NCBI RefSeq assembly: GCF_026017845.1
Contig: NZ_CP100416.1
Coordinates: 966,453-1,030,452 of the forward strand
Direction of reading: 5' to 3'
Source: Amycolatopsis mediterranei
Lineage (GTDB): Bacteria; Actinomycetota; Actinomycetes; Mycobacteriales; Pseudonocardiaceae
Length of the DNA stretch: 64,000 bases
Position numbers and translations under genes: made by a program. This document shows positions 9,007 to 18,019 of the stretch, one piece after another (the first letter of the stretch is position 1; every line of letters starts with the position of its first letter). The notes below the pieces were generated by a model. The model was not told the origin of the DNA and searched no databases. It saw only the letters and a list, made by a program, of their open reading frames with translations.

Positions 9007-9900
9007 ATGCACGTGTTCGTCACCGGAGCATCCGGCTGGATCGGCTCGGCCGTCGTCGCCGACCTGCTCGGCGCGGGCCACGAAGTCACCGGACTGGCCA
9101 GGTCCGACGCGTCCGCCGCCGCGGTGGCGGCGAAGGGCGCCCACGTTCGCCGCGGTGACCTGGACGACCTGGACGGCCTCCGCGCCGGCGCCAAGGACGC
9201 CGACGCCGTCATCCACCTCGCGAACAAGCACGACTTCGCCAACCCGGCCATCTCGAACGCGGCCGAGCGCGCCGCCGTCCAGACCATCGGCGACACGCTC
9301 GTGGGCACCGGCCGCCCGTTCCTGCTCGCCTCCGGCATCGCTGCCCTCGTCCAGGGCCGGCCCGCGACCGAGGACGACGCGTCCCCGTTCCACGGCGCCG
9401 GCTCGCCGCGCGGCGGGAGCGAGAACCTCGCGCTCGAGTTCGTCGACCAGGGGGTGCGCAGCGTGAGCCTGCGCTTCGCGCCGAGCGTCCACGGCACCGG
9501 CGACCACGGGTTCATCGCCGTTCTCGCCGCGATCGCCCGCGAAAAGGGCGTCTCCGGCTACCCCGGCGACGGCACCAACCGCTGGGCCGCCGTGCACCGC
9601 ACCGACGCCGCCCGGATGGTCACCCTCGGCCTCGAACAGGCGCCGGCGGGCACCCGCCTGCACGCCGTCGCCGAAGAAGGCGTGCCGACCCGCGAAATCG
9701 CGCAGGCGATCGGCCGCGCGTTCGACCTGCCCGTCGCCTCGATCCCCGCCGACGACGTCCCGGCCCACTTCGGCTGGATCGGCGCGTTTTTCGGCATGGA
9801 CCTCGCCGCGACCAGCACGGCGACGCAGAAGCTGCTCGGCTGGACGCCGGGCGGGCCGACTCTCCTCGACGACCTCGCCGCCGGGGCGTACTCGGCGTAG
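9007..9900 (+). CDS. SDR-family NAD(P)-dependent epimerase/reductase
   Basis: This is a 297-residue extended-type short-chain dehydrogenase. The N-terminal nucleotide motif is VTGASGWIGS, with LARSDASA after strand 2 and GDLDDLDGL marking the cofactor-ribose region. The usual YxxxK active site is not evident: the segment where it should fall reads GAGSPRGGSENLALEF, so activity as a classical dehydrogenase is uncertain and it may be an atypical reductase or binder. GGAGGAG lies 7-8 nt before the ATG. It is divergent from the TetR gene and most likely its target. Substrate unknown. Confidence 0.85.
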   Translation: MHVFVTGASGWIGSAVVADLLGAGHEVTGLARSDASAAAVAAKGAHVRRGDLDDLDGLRAGAKDADAVIHLANKHDFANPAISNAAERAAVQTIGDTLVGTGRPFLLASGIAALVQGRPATEDDASPFHGAGSPRGGSENLALEFVDQGVRSVSLRFAPSVHGTGDHGFIAVLAAIAREKGVSGYPGDGTNRWAAVHRTDAARMVTLGLEQAPAGTRLHAVAEEGVPTREIAQAIGRAFDLPVASIPADDVPAHFGWIGAFFGMDLAATSTATQKLLGWTPGGPTLLDDLAAGAYSA

Positions 9901-9915
9901 GCGCCGGAACCCGGA

Positions 9916-9939
9916 GGCCGGCACGGTGGGCAGCCGGCC
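9916..9939. terminator. GC hairpin between convergent SDR and GNAT genes
   Basis: GGCCGGC (9916-9922) pairs with GCCGGCC (9933-9939) around a 10-nt loop. No T run follows, so strength as a terminator is doubtful. Confidence 0.4.
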
Positions 9940-9947
9940 GGCCGGGG

Positions 9948-10478
9948 TCAGGACGTTCGGTGCCAGCGGATCAGGCGCTCGCCCGTCGGAGCCAGGTCCG
10001 CCTCCGGGCCCACGAGCGTGAACCCGCAGCGCTGCGCCACGATCGCCGACGCCGCGTTGCTCTCCTCGTACCGGTAACTCACCTCGGTCAGCCCCAAGCC
10101 GCCGAAACCGAATCGAAGAGCCGCGTTCAACGCCGTCGTCGCGATGCCCTTGCCGCGCTCCGTGGGGTGGACCCAGACCGTCGCCTCCGCGTACGACGCG
10201 TCCAGGTTCAGCTCGCGCAGCCCCACTTCGCCCAGGAGCCTGCCCGAGGTCGGCTCCGCGATCGCCCAGGAACAGCGCTCGTCTCCCGCCCACTGGGCCG
10301 CCCGCAGGGCCACGTACTCCGTGGCCTCGTCCAGCGTGCGCAACCGGTAGTTCAAGACGTACTTGCGGTGCGTCGGGTCGGCGAACGCTTCCATCAGCAA
10401 CGGGCGGTCGTCGATGTGCCGGTCGGCACGCAGCTGACGCAGGTAGTACGTGCCCGCGTTGATCTCCACCGGTTCCAC
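9948..10478 (-). CDS. GNAT acetyltransferase, RimJ/RimL type
   Basis: The product has 176 residues. The single GNAT fold shows the N-terminal RimJ/L pattern (LRQLRADRHIDDRPLLMEAFADP), the beta-4 strand AEATVWVHPTERGKG that carries the acetyl-CoA pyrophosphate loop (R-G-K-G-I-A), and the late ESNAASAIVAQRCGF helix typical of side-chain or N-terminal protein acetylation. The start is GTG at 10478 with GGGTGGA just before it. The acceptor substrate cannot be deduced. It stands alone, convergent with the SDR gene. Confidence 0.88.
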   Translation of the reverse strand: MEPVEINAGTYYLRQLRADRHIDDRPLLMEAFADPTHRKYVLNYRLRTLDEATEYVALRAAQWAGDERCSWAIAEPTSGRLLGEVGLRELNLDASYAEATVWVHPTERGKGIATTALNAALRFGFGGLGLTEVSYRYEESNAASAIVAQRCGFTLVGPEADLAPTGERLIRWHRTS

Positions 10479-10537
10479 TCCACCCAGCCTAGCCAGGCCG
10501 GGAGCACGCCGCCCCCGGCCTGGCGATCAAGGCAGGC

Positions 10538-11563
10538 TCACGGGGTGAAGCGCCAGATCACCGGCACTCCGCCCTCGTCGAGCGGGCCGTTCGACGCCCA
10601 CCCCGCGAACACTCCGTCGTCGGTGACGTGGCCTGCTGCGTAGCCCGTGTACGTGCCCGGCTGCTTCAGCTCGCCGGCCTGGGTCGTTCCGCGCCACGCC
10701 GTCGGCTTGCCGTACAACGAACCCGGGAACGGGGCCGCGCCGACCGTCAGGCCGCGCACGTTCAGGTCGCCCGCGTAGTCGCCGCCGGTCAGCGCGACCG
10801 GTGTCTCCGGCGTCGTCCAGCGGATCGCCTGCGACGCGTTTCCGTTCGACGCGAACCCGACCACGACGCCGTTGCGGATCGCCGATCCGTGCGGGTACGA
10901 GAAGCCCGGGATGTCGGCCAGCGGCCTGCTCACTCCGTCCTTCAAGACGATGTCGCGGTCGAACCCGCCGAACAGGATCGCGCCGTCGTCGTCGATGTCG
11001 GTCACGGAGTCCGCGCCTGCCGGGTAGGCCAGGACCGTGGGGGCAGCCGCCCCAGCGGGCCAGACGGCCGGCACGTACGTCGCCGGGGTACCGGTGGGCA
11101 GGGTGCCCAGTGCGTCGCCGCGCCGGTTGACCGCACGGAGCCCGAAGTCGCCATAGCCCGGCGGGGGCGCCCACAGGTGGAAGCCGGTGGCGTCGAGGGT
11201 GAAGGTCCGGTTGACGTCGGTGTCGTAGTCGAGCGCCTCGCCGTAGATCCGCCCCGCTCTGTCCTCCCCGGCGACCCTCGCCCACTCGAAGCCCGCCGGC
11301 GTCCCGCGCAGCACCGGCTTGCCGTCGCGCCAGCTCACCACCTGCAGCTTGTCGCCTACGATGAACGACCCCGCGTACTCGCCGTGGCCGTCCGAGGCGT
11401 TCAGAAATCCGCGCCCCGCCGGGTCGGCTCCAGCGGGCAACGGCAGCAGCGTCGGCTGCCAGCCCAGTCGGCCCGTCGCGGCCTGCGCCGGCCCCGCTGC
11501 CAAAGCCGCGACGGCGATCGCCACGGTGGCGAGCACCCCCGATCGCGCCCATGTCCTGTTCAT
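10538..11563 (-). CDS. Secreted protein with propeller-like repeats, function unknown
   Basis: The ATG at 11563 follows GGGAGG at good spacing; 11 upstream codons in the same frame are ignored. The 341-residue product starts with a typical signal peptide (MNRTWARSG to PAQA-ATG). The rest is rich in short repeats of the type GDxxG.L...ATxVPAVWPAG and V.DIDDDGAILFGGF, as in beta-propeller or HAF-type extracellular repeat proteins. There are no catalytic motifs or anchors that I recognise, and it has no operon partners. It is probably exported and free. Confidence 0.7.
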   Translation of the reverse strand: MNRTWARSGVLATVAIAVAALAAGPAQAATGRLGWQPTLLPLPAGADPAGRGFLNASDGHGEYAGSFIVGDKLQVVSWRDGKPVLRGTPAGFEWARVAGEDRAGRIYGEALDYDTDVNRTFTLDATGFHLWAPPPGYGDFGLRAVNRRGDALGTLPTGTPATYVPAVWPAGAAAPTVLAYPAGADSVTDIDDDGAILFGGFDRDIVLKDGVSRPLADIPGFSYPHGSAIRNGVVVGFASNGNASQAIRWTTPETPVALTGGDYAGDLNVRGLTVGAAPFPGSLYGKPTAWRGTTQAGELKQPGTYTGYAAGHVTDDGVFAGWASNGPLDEGGVPVIWRFTP

Positions 11564-11639
11564 GGATTCCTCCCTTTCCCCAACCTGCGTGAGCAACCAC
11601 GTCGGAACGCGGGAGCGGGTTGCCCGGCGAAAGGAGTAA

Positions 11640-12035
11640 TCAAGAACGGCGACGGCGGGCCCCGGCGATCATCGCGACGACCAGCGGCAGCGCGACCGAA
11701 ATGATCAGCAGCCGCCCGCGGGAAAGGATCAGCACCGCGAGCGCGAGGACGATCGCGATCGGCACCGCGCCCGCGGTCAGGAAGCGGACCAGCGCGCTGT
11801 CGTCCGAGGACGCCACCGGCACCCGGGGCGCAGAGGCGCCGTTGAGCAGCGCGCTCGGGCGAGGCGACGGGAGGTCGTCGAACAGCGGGACGAGCTCGCT
11901 GACCCGCTTGGCCGCGGTCACCTTCGCCGTGCGGGTCCCGTACTCGTCGATGTCCAGGCGCCCGGTGCGGACGTGCTCCTCGAGGACGTCCAGGGCGTCC
12001 TGGCGTTCGGCGTCGCTCAACCGCATGTCGCCCAC
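11640..12035 (-). CDS. DUF1707 membrane protein
   Basis: The product has 131 residues. An N-terminal DUF1707 domain (MRLSDAERQDALDVLEEHV..GRLDIDEYGTRTAKVTAAK, then LVPLFDDLP) is followed by a linker and two closely spaced hydrophobic stretches ending in RRRRS. DUF1707 is common in actinomycetes and usually sits at the N-terminus of membrane-attached proteins of unknown role. The GTG at 12035 is 7 nt after the stop of the upstream DUF1707 gene; an ATG three codons later is an equally possible start. The two probably form one transcription unit and arose by duplication. Confidence 0.8.
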   Translation of the reverse strand: MGDMRLSDAERQDALDVLEEHVRTGRLDIDEYGTRTAKVTAAKRVSELVPLFDDLPSPRPSALLNGASAPRVPVASSDDSALVRFLTAGAVPIAIVLALAVLILSRGRLLIISVALPLVVAMIAGARRRRS

Positions 12036-12042
12036 GGCGGGA

Positions 12043-12579
12043 TCAGCGGTCCAGCCCGCGCCGGCGATCGCGGTAGGAGTCGCGCAGCTCGCGCCGCCGG
12101 TCCCGGTCGCGCAGGTGCCGGTCGCGGCGGTCGTGGTTCGGGTTCCAATCGTGGCCCCACATGGACTTGCCGAAGACGGTGAGCCCGATCGGCACGAAGA
12201 TGACCGGCCACAGGGCCCCGCTGACGGCGGCGATCAGCGCGATCGCGGCGATCCAGGTCAACGGCACGATCGCGGCGACGAACCGCTGCGGTGGCGACCA
12301 CTGGTCGGGCGTCCGCGGGTGCGCCGGCACGGGTGCGGCGGCGGGCTCGGGAGCGGCGACGGCCTGGGGAACGCCGTCGTACTTCGGGTGCGGGGCCGGC
12401 AGGTCTTCGAAGATCTCGCCGAGCTCGCCGCGGGTCTTGGCCGCGGTGATCCGGGCGGAGCGCTCGCCGTACTCGTCGATGTCGATCCGCCCCGCGGTCA
12501 TGTGCTCACCGAGCGCGGACAGCGCGGACTCGCGGTTCTGGTCGCTGATCCGCAGCTGCGGAGACGGGACTTCGGTCAC
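12043..12579 (-). CDS. DUF1707 membrane protein with 2TM-like region and Arg/Asp-rich tail
   Basis: The product has 178 residues. The DUF1707 domain is at about 8-62 (LRISDQNRESALSALGEHM..GRIDIDEYGERSARITAAK, GEIFEDLPAP). A Pro/Ala linker leads to a pair of membrane helices (FVAAIVPLTWIAAIALIAAV and LWPVIFVPIGLTVFGK), then a highly charged tail of alternating Arg and Asp (HDRRDRHLRDRDRRRELRD) that should lie in the cytoplasm. It is immediately upstream of a second DUF1707 gene. Function unknown. Confidence 0.82.
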   Translation of the reverse strand: MTEVPSPQLRISDQNRESALSALGEHMTAGRIDIDEYGERSARITAAKTRGELGEIFEDLPAPHPKYDGVPQAVAAPEPAAAPVPAHPRTPDQWSPPQRFVAAIVPLTWIAAIALIAAVSGALWPVIFVPIGLTVFGKSMWGHDWNPNHDRRDRHLRDRDRRRELRDSYRDRRRGLDR

Positions 12580-12637
12580 GGTGTCGATGGTAGGCCGCCC
12601 CGGGGGCGGCCCACCACGACATCTGTAACGAACTGCG

Positions 12638-14437
12638 CTACTTGATCTCGAGAAGCTGCGTGCCCTGCGTCACGGCGGCGCCGACCTCGACCGAAAGCCC
12701 GGTGACGGTGCCCGCTTTGTGTGCGGTGACCGGGTTTTCCATCTTCATCGCCTCGAGGACGACGATCAGCTCACCGGCTTCCACCGTCTGGCCCTCTTCG
12801 ACGGCCACCTTCACGATCGTGCCCTGCATCGGCGCCGTGACGGCGTCGCCGCTCACCGCGGCCTTGGTGCCGCCGGCGCGCTTGCGGGGCTTCGCCTTGA
12901 CAGTGACCCCGCCACCGCGACCGCCGCCACCTTCGAGCGCGAACCCGCCCGGCAGCGACACCTCGAGCCGCCGGCCGCCGACCTCGACCACGACGTTCTG
13001 CCGCGGCTCTTCCTCGGTGGCCTCGATGTCGGGCGCCACGAACGGCTCGATCTTGTTGTCGAACTCCGTCTCGATCCAGCGCGTGTGCACGCTGAAGCCG
13101 TTCTCGTCGCCGATGAACGCCGGGTCGTCGACGATCACGCGGTCGAACGGCAGCACCGTGGCCATGCCTTCGACGACCATCTCGGCCAGGGCGCGGCGGC
13201 TGCGTTCGAGGGCGTTGTTCCGGTCCGAGCCGGTGACGATCAGCTTGGCCAGCATCGAGTCGAACTGCCCGCCGATGACGCTGCCGGATTCGACGCCGGA
13301 GTCGACGCGCACGCCCGGGCCGCTCGGCGCGACGAACTTCGTCACCGTGCCCGGCGCGGGCAGGAAGCCGCGGCCGGCGTCCTCGCCGTTGATGCGGAAC
13401 TCGATCGAGTGGCCGCGCGGCTCGGGATCCTCGGTGATCCGCAGCTTCTCGCCACGGGCGATCCGGAACATCTCCCGGACGAGGTCGAGACCGGTCGTCT
13501 CTTCCGACACCGGGTGCTCGACCTGCAGCCGCGTGTTGACCTCGAGGAAGGAGATCGTGCCGTCGGTGGCGACGAGGTACTCGACCGTGCCGGCGCCGTA
13601 GTAGCCGGCTTCCTTGCAGATCGCCTTCGCGGACTCGTGGATGCGCTTGCGCTGCTCGTCGTTCAGGAACGGCGCGGGCGCCTCTTCGACGAGCTTCTGG
13701 TGCCGTCGCTGCAGCGAGCAGTCGCGGGTGCCGACGACGATCGCGGTGCCGTGCATGTCCGCCAGCACCTGCGCCTCGACGTGGCGCGGCTTGTCCAGGT
13801 AGCGCTCGACGAAGCACTCGCCGCGGCCGAACGCGGCGACCGCCTCGCGCGTGGCCGACTCGAACAGCTCGGGGATCTCTTCGCGGGTGCGCGCGACCTT
13901 GAGGCCGCGGCCACCACCGCCGAACGCGGCCTTGATGGCCACCGGCAGCCCGTGCTCGTCGGCGAACGCGACGATTTCGGAGGCGTCCTTGACCGGCTCC
14001 TTGGTGCCCGGCACCAGCGGCGCGCCCGCGCGCATGGCGATGTGGCGGGCGGTGACCTTGTCGCCGAGGTCGCGGATGGCCTGCGGGCTCGGCCCGATCC
14101 AGGTCAGCCCGGCGTCGAGGACGGCTTGGGCGAAGTCCGCATTCTCGGAGAGGAAGCCGTAACCCGGGTGCACCGAGTCGGCGCCCGAGCGCTTGGCGGC
14201 GTCCAGGAGCTTGTCGAAGTTCAGGTAGCTTTCGGCCGCCGTCGTGCCGCCCAGCGCGAAGGCTTCGTCGGCCAGCCGGACGTGTGGCGCGTCGCGATCC
14301 GGGTCGGCGTACACCGCGACACTGGCCAGGCCAGCGTCCTTCGCGGCTCTGATGACGCGTACCGCGATTTCGCCACGGTTGGCGACCAGGATCTTGGTCA
14401 CCGGACCACCCGTGGTTTCGCCGACCTGCTCGGCCAC
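12638..14437 (-). CDS. accA3: Acyl-CoA carboxylase alpha subunit (biotin carboxylase + biotin carrier)
   Basis: This 599-residue protein carboxylates its own biotin with ATP and bicarbonate for acetyl/propionyl-CoA carboxylase complexes. The biotin carboxylase part (about 16-465) shows [17 protein letters not shown], the ATP-grasp glycine loop [12 protein letters not shown], the metal-binding segment [17 protein letters not shown] and [17 protein letters not shown]. The carrier domain (about 525-599) has the biotinylation site EAMKM with Lys at about 565. Length matches the actinobacterial shared alpha subunit AccA3 rather than AccA1/A2. The GTG start has GGAGGT upstream. Its partner AccD5-AccE5 lies at 25.7-27.6 kb and BirA at 47.7 kb. 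Confidence 0.96.
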   Translation of the reverse strand: MAEQVGETTGGPVTKILVANRGEIAVRVIRAAKDAGLASVAVYADPDRDAPHVRLADEAFALGGTTAAESYLNFDKLLDAAKRSGADSVHPGYGFLSENADFAQAVLDAGLTWIGPSPQAIRDLGDKVTARHIAMRAGAPLVPGTKEPVKDASEIVAFADEHGLPVAIKAAFGGGGRGLKVARTREEIPELFESATREAVAAFGRGECFVERYLDKPRHVEAQVLADMHGTAIVVGTRDCSLQRRHQKLVEEAPAPFLNDEQRKRIHESAKAICKEAGYYGAGTVEYLVATDGTISFLEVNTRLQVEHPVSEETTGLDLVREMFRIARGEKLRITEDPEPRGHSIEFRINGEDAGRGFLPAPGTVTKFVAPSGPGVRVDSGVESGSVIGGQFDSMLAKLIVTGSDRNNALERSRRALAEMVVEGMATVLPFDRVIVDDPAFIGDENGFSVHTRWIETEFDNKIEPFVAPDIEATEEEPRQNVVVEVGGRRLEVSLPGGFALEGGGGRGGGVTVKAKPRKRAGGTKAAVSGDAVTAPMQGTIVKVAVEEGQTVEAGELIVVLEAMKMENPVTAHKAGTVTGLSVEVGAAVTQGTQLLEIK

Positions 14438-14543
14438 CCCGCACCTCCTGCGTCCGACAGCTGCATTGCTGACCGCCCACGCGGCATCAGGGAAGTCTAC
14501 GGATATGACGTCGGGAGTCTCTTGAGTGAGAGGTGAACCACGC

Positions 14544-14840
14544 TCAGACGTGGTGGCGCAGCTCCTCGGGCAGCGGCGAATCGAGCACGATCACGTCGTA
14601 CGGGTTCGCCGCGTGGACCTTCGCCAGGTGCTCGGTGTTCACCAGCGCCCACGGCTGGTGCTCCCCGCAGCAGTCGATCAGCCGGTCCAGCGCGGTGAAG
14701 GCGACCAGCGCGGTGCGGCCGTCGGGCGTGCGGCGCAGCTCGATCGACGCGCCTTCGGTCTCGGCGCCGGCCGGCCCGGTCGGCAGGTAGAGGGCGGGAG
14801 GCAGGTTCGGGTTCGTCACCCGGACAACATAGACGGACAC
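14544..14840 (-). CDS. Small conserved protein, SAV_915-like
   Basis: The product has 98 residues and no signal or membrane segment. It has a compact alpha/beta pattern: [11 protein letters not shown]...[37 protein letters not shown] then an aspartate-rich end ([13 protein letters not shown]). This resembles the SAV_915/SseB-N-like small proteins that are widespread in actinomycetes and of unknown function. It reads away from the 14999 gene and is downstream of nothing on its own strand for 157 bp, so it is probably monocistronic. Assignment rests on pattern memory only. Confidence 0.65.
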   Translation of the reverse strand: MSVYVVRVTNPNLPPALYLPTGPAGAETEGASIELRRTPDGRTALVAFTALDRLIDCCGEHQPWALVNTEHLAKVHAANPYDVIVLDSPLPEELRHHV

Positions 14841-14961
14841 GGTCCGCTACTCACGACCCGTCGGGCACTCACGCTTTGGGAGGTTCGTGCGGGCGGAGCC
14901 CCCGGGCGGGGTACGGGCGTTGCACCGCCGGGGGATTCAGTCACATCGCGACGGGGCGCTT

Positions 14962-14991
14962 CCGACACCTGGTCGCGAAGCGGCTTACGCT
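14962..14991 (+). promoter_or_regulatory. Candidate promoter for a leaderless transcript
   Basis: CCGACA (14962-14967) and TACGCT (14986-14991) are 18 bp apart, and the -10 ends 7 nt before the ATG at 14999, where no ribosome site is visible. The rest of the 157-bp gap (14841-14961) holds nothing I can name. Confidence 0.4.
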
Positions 14992-14998
14992 CTGTCTT

Positions 14999-15721
14999 AT
15001 GCGGACTACGGCAGCGCGGACGCCCCGGTCGGCGCTGCTCACCGCGGTGCTGGCCGCGGTGGTGACCGTCGGCGCGATCGGCGCGGTCTTCCTGCTGCGG
15101 CCGCGGCCCGAGGCGGCCCCCGGGCTGGCCGAACCCGCCGCCACGCCGGTGAAACCCGTGGTGACCTGCGGCGGCGACCCGTGCCGCCAGCTCGCGGCGG
15201 TGACGGTCGGGGGCACGCCGGTGGTGCTGCTGACCGACACGGCAGGCGGTTCGGCCCGCCTGCGCGTCGGGCCCGAGCCGGGCACGGTGTTCGAGCTGTC
15301 GATCGCGCAGCTGAACGTGCGGCTGGACCAGAACTCCCTGCGCTGCATCGACGGCCCGGCCCCGGCGTGCCTGGTCCGCGGCGACGTCGGCGACGGCGGG
15401 ACGGCCGCGTACGGCGAGCTGCTGGTCGGCAGCGGGGGAGTGTGGCGCGACCCGGGCAAGCCGTTCTACGCGGACGCCGGGACGCTGTCGCTCTACGACG
15501 TCACGGCCGACGCCAGCCCCGACGTGATCGTGGTCCGCCATGACTGCCCGGACGCCGCTTCCGGCACCCCGAAGTGCACGACGGCGCCGGTGCTCGGCGA
15601 GGTGTACGACCTGGCGGGCCGGTCGGTGGGCTGCACGCGGCGGGTGACGTCGCCGTCGGACCTGCGCGGCTGGCCGGACATCCGGCTCACCCGCGCCGAC
15701 CTCCGCACCTGCCCATCCTGA
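14999..15721 (+). CDS. Membrane-anchored or secreted protein, function unknown
   Basis: The product has 240 residues. The start at 14999 gives MRTTAARTPRS followed by one hydrophobic segment (ALLTAVLAAVVTVGAIGAVFLL), so the protein is either anchored by this helix or cleaved, with an extracellular domain. That domain has six Cys in pattern (TCGGDPC, LRCIDGPAPAC, HDCPD..PKC, GCTRR, TCPS), suggesting disulfides. Segments like LYDVTADASPDVIVVRHDCPD resemble FG-GAP/VCBS-type strands. The frame is open upstream to 14876, but a promoter-like -10 lies just before this ATG. It ends next to an intergenic palindromic repeat. Confidence 0.7.
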   Translation: MRTTAARTPRSALLTAVLAAVVTVGAIGAVFLLRPRPEAAPGLAEPAATPVKPVVTCGGDPCRQLAAVTVGGTPVVLLTDTAGGSARLRVGPEPGTVFELSIAQLNVRLDQNSLRCIDGPAPACLVRGDVGDGGTAAYGELLVGSGGVWRDPGKPFYADAGTLSLYDVTADASPDVIVVRHDCPDAASGTPKCTTAPVLGEVYDLAGRSVGCTRRVTSPSDLRGWPDIRLTRADLRTCPS

Positions 15722-15730
15722 GTCTCGAAC

Positions 15731-15812
15731 GCCCCAATGTGGCCTTGGTTGCGTTGAACGCACCGAAGGCCACATTGGGTGCGTTGAACGCACCGAAGGC
15801 CACATTGGGGCG
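15731..15812. repeat. Intergenic palindromic repeat with a 30-bp tandem copy
   Basis: Two 30-bp copies starting GCGTTGAACGCACCGAAGGC lie at 15751-15780 and 15781-15810, 29 of 30 bases identical. Their ends (GGCCACATTGGGGCG) are inverted against CGCCCCAATGTGGCC at 15730-15744, and each copy has an inner GCGTT/AACGC dyad. It fills the gap between the convergent 14999 gene and the symporter and may act as a terminator. Confidence 0.8.
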
Positions 15813-15818
15813 CTCGGG

Positions 15819-17171
15819 TCAGGCGGGGGCGGGTTCCGTGTGCCGGGCCGTCGAGCCGTCGTCGGTGTGCAGCGGGTTGTCGGTCGGGGCGTTGAGGACC
15901 TCGTCGTCGAGGAGGCCTTCGCTGCGGGCCACGATCGTCGGCACCACGATCTGGCCGGCCACGTTCGTCGCCGTCCGCATCATGTCCATGATCGGGTTGA
16001 CCGAGTAGATCAGCGCCAAGCCCAGCGCCACCTGCTTGGCGTCGAGGCCGATGAACGACGTCGTCAGGGTGAAGGCCGTCAGCCAGCCCGTGGTCCCGGC
16101 GGTCGCCAGTGCGCCGACCACGGCGACCACGACGATGCCCACGTACTGCCAGAAGTTCAGCGACACCCCGGCCAGGTTGGCGACGAAGATCGCCGCGATC
16201 GCCGGGAACACCGCCGCGCAGCCGTCCATCTTCGTCGCGCTGCCCAGCGGAGTCGCGAAAGCCGCGTACGCCGGCTGGACGCCGAGGTTCACCGCGGACT
16301 GGCGGGTCAGTGGCAGCGTCGCGGCCGAGGACTGCGAAGCGAAGGCGAACTGGATCGCCGTGCCCGCCTTCGCGAAGAACTTCAGCGGGCTGACCTTCGC
16401 CACGAACTGCAGCAGGATCGGGTAGACGACGAACAGCACGAGCAGGCAGCCCACGTACACCGCGAGCGTGGTGGAGAACAGCGGCCGGAACAGCGCGTCG
16501 CCGTAGTTGGACACCGCCGCGCCGATCAGGCCGATGATGCCGATCGGGGCGAGCCGGACGATCCAGCCGAGGTAGCGCTGGATGATCTCGAACACGCTCG
16601 TCGTGAAGTCCACGAACGGCTTCGCCTTGTCACCCAGGCTGTAGGCGGCGGCGCCGATGACCAGCGCGAGGAACAGCACCTGCAGCGTCTCGCCGTCGGA
16701 GAACGCTTTCACGAAGTTCTCCGGCAGCAGGCCCTTGACGAAGGCGTCCCACGAGCCCCAGTGGTCGACGCTCTTCGCGGCTTTGTCGGCGTTCTTGGCC
16801 GTGGCCGCGACGCCGCCGAGCCCGCCGGCGCCGGGGTTGAAGATCCGGCCGATCGCGATGCCGATCAGCGACGCGATGAACGACGTGATCGCGAACCACA
16901 GCACCGTCTTGCCGCCGAGGCGCGCGGCGGTGCGGCCGCCGCCGAGGCCGCGGAGGCTGTTGATGCCGACCACGATCGCCGTGAAGACCAGCGGGATCAC
17001 CGCGATCTGCAGCAGCGTGGTGAAGATGGTGCCGATCTGGTCGAGGAGATCGGTCAGCCAGCCGGCCTCGGTCTGCCGTGCGACGACGCCGAGCAGGGCG
17101 CCGACGACGAGCGAGCCGAGAACCGCGGCCGCGAACACCCGCGGCTTGGTGTATGTCCGTACAAAAGACAC
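15819..17171 (-). CDS. Dicarboxylate/amino acid:cation symporter (DAACS family)
   Basis: The product has 450 residues, the normal size for the GltP/DctA fold. Eight membrane helices and two re-entrant hairpins are implied. Hairpin 1 carries the serine-rich motif FASQSSAATLP. Helix 7 carries SATKMDGCAAVFP, where the family has N-M-D-G, followed by the hairpin-2 region GTTGWLTAFTLTTSFIGL and helix 8 with YSVNPIMDMMRTATNVAGQ, whose Asp and Asn bind cation and substrate. It imports acidic amino acids or C4-dicarboxylates with H+ or Na+; which cannot be told. GTG start with GGAG upstream. A CTTGCCT/AGGCAAG dyad lies just upstream. Confidence 0.92.
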   Translation of the reverse strand: MSFVRTYTKPRVFAAAVLGSLVVGALLGVVARQTEAGWLTDLLDQIGTIFTTLLQIAVIPLVFTAIVVGINSLRGLGGGRTAARLGGKTVLWFAITSFIASLIGIAIGRIFNPGAGGLGGVAATAKNADKAAKSVDHWGSWDAFVKGLLPENFVKAFSDGETLQVLFLALVIGAAAYSLGDKAKPFVDFTTSVFEIIQRYLGWIVRLAPIGIIGLIGAAVSNYGDALFRPLFSTTLAVYVGCLLVLFVVYPILLQFVAKVSPLKFFAKAGTAIQFAFASQSSAATLPLTRQSAVNLGVQPAYAAFATPLGSATKMDGCAAVFPAIAAIFVANLAGVSLNFWQYVGIVVVAVVGALATAGTTGWLTAFTLTTSFIGLDAKQVALGLALIYSVNPIMDMMRTATNVAGQIVVPTIVARSEGLLDDEVLNAPTDNPLHTDDGSTARHTEPAPA

Positions 17172-17202
17172 GGGGCGACTCCGGTGCTCGAAAGTTTCTT
17201 GT

Positions 17203-17231
17203 CTTGCCTCGTGAAGAGAACGTTAGGCAAG
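17203..17231. promoter_or_regulatory. Inverted repeat upstream of the symporter
   Basis: CTTGCCT (17203-17209) and AGGCAAG (17225-17231) form a perfect 7-bp dyad with 15-nt spacing, 32 nt before the symporter start. It could be an operator or a leader hairpin; no regulator is nearby. Confidence 0.35.
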
Positions 17232-17271
17232 GGAGGACTCTTCCGGATCACCCGTTCGTGTGGCGCCCTTC

Positions 17272-17901
17272 TCAGGATGCGGGAGGCCGCCAGAGATCCA
17301 CGACACTCACGCCGACCTCGGCCAGCAGCCGGCGCGTCAGCGGCAGGCTGATCCCGATGACGCTGGTGTGGCCGCCGTCGAGTCCTTCGACGAACCAGCC
17401 GCCCAGGCCGTCGATCGTGAAGCCGCCGGCGACGTTGAGCGGCTCCCCGCTGGCGACGTAGGCGTCGATCTCCGCCGGGCTCGGCGTGCCGAACCGGACG
17501 GTGGTCGACTCCCAGCCCGCGGTCTCCTTCGTGCGCGTCCCGCCCTCGAGCCGGACGACCGCGTGGCCGGTGAGGAGTTCACCGGATGTTCCCGCCATCG
17601 CGGCCCAGCGGCGGCGGGCGATGTCCGGCGACCCCGGCTTGCCGACCATCTGCCCGCCGATGTTCAGCATCGAGTCGCAGGCGACCACGACGGCGTCCGG
17701 ATGGGCGGCGGCGACCTGGTCGAGAACCGCCTCGGCCTTGGCTGCGGCGAGGGCCGTGACCAGCTCGGACGGCGACGGATCGGGCAGGGAAGCGGCGACC
17801 GCGTCCTCGTCGACGCCGGAGACGAACACGGCGGGATCGAGGCCCGCGGAACGCAGGAGGGCGAGGCGGGCGGGGGACTGGGAGGCGAGGACGAACTGCA
17901 C
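17272..17901 (-). CDS. maf: Maf-like nucleoside triphosphate pyrophosphatase
   Basis: The product has 209 residues. The family's N-terminal substrate loop is LASQSPARLALLRSAGL, followed by the D/E-containing FVSGVDEDA segment, the catalytic VVACDSM, the GKPGSPDIARRRWAAM helix and the late IDGLGGWFVEGLDGGHTSVIGISLPL. These enzymes hydrolyse non-canonical or methylated NTPs to monophosphates and are linked to septum control in some bacteria. The GTG start gives the canonical short N-terminus. In many actinomycetes maf is beside accD5-accE5 and birA; here those genes are in the same window but separated by inserted genes. Confidence 0.93.
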   Translation of the reverse strand: MQFVLASQSPARLALLRSAGLDPAVFVSGVDEDAVAASLPDPSPSELVTALAAAKAEAVLDQVAAAHPDAVVVACDSMLNIGGQMVGKPGSPDIARRRWAAMAGTSGELLTGHAVVRLEGGTRTKETAGWESTTVRFGTPSPAEIDAYVASGEPLNVAGGFTIDGLGGWFVEGLDGGHTSVIGISLPLTRRLLAEVGVSVVDLWRPPAS

Positions 17902-18019
17902 GACTGAAACTTACTTGACCAGGCGGTCGTGACCGAATTGTGACCGTCGTCACCCTGGAGGAGAGCTAGTTTGTTGTGGCTCGCAACTTATAGATCGACG
18001 GATCGTCACGGAGAGAACA

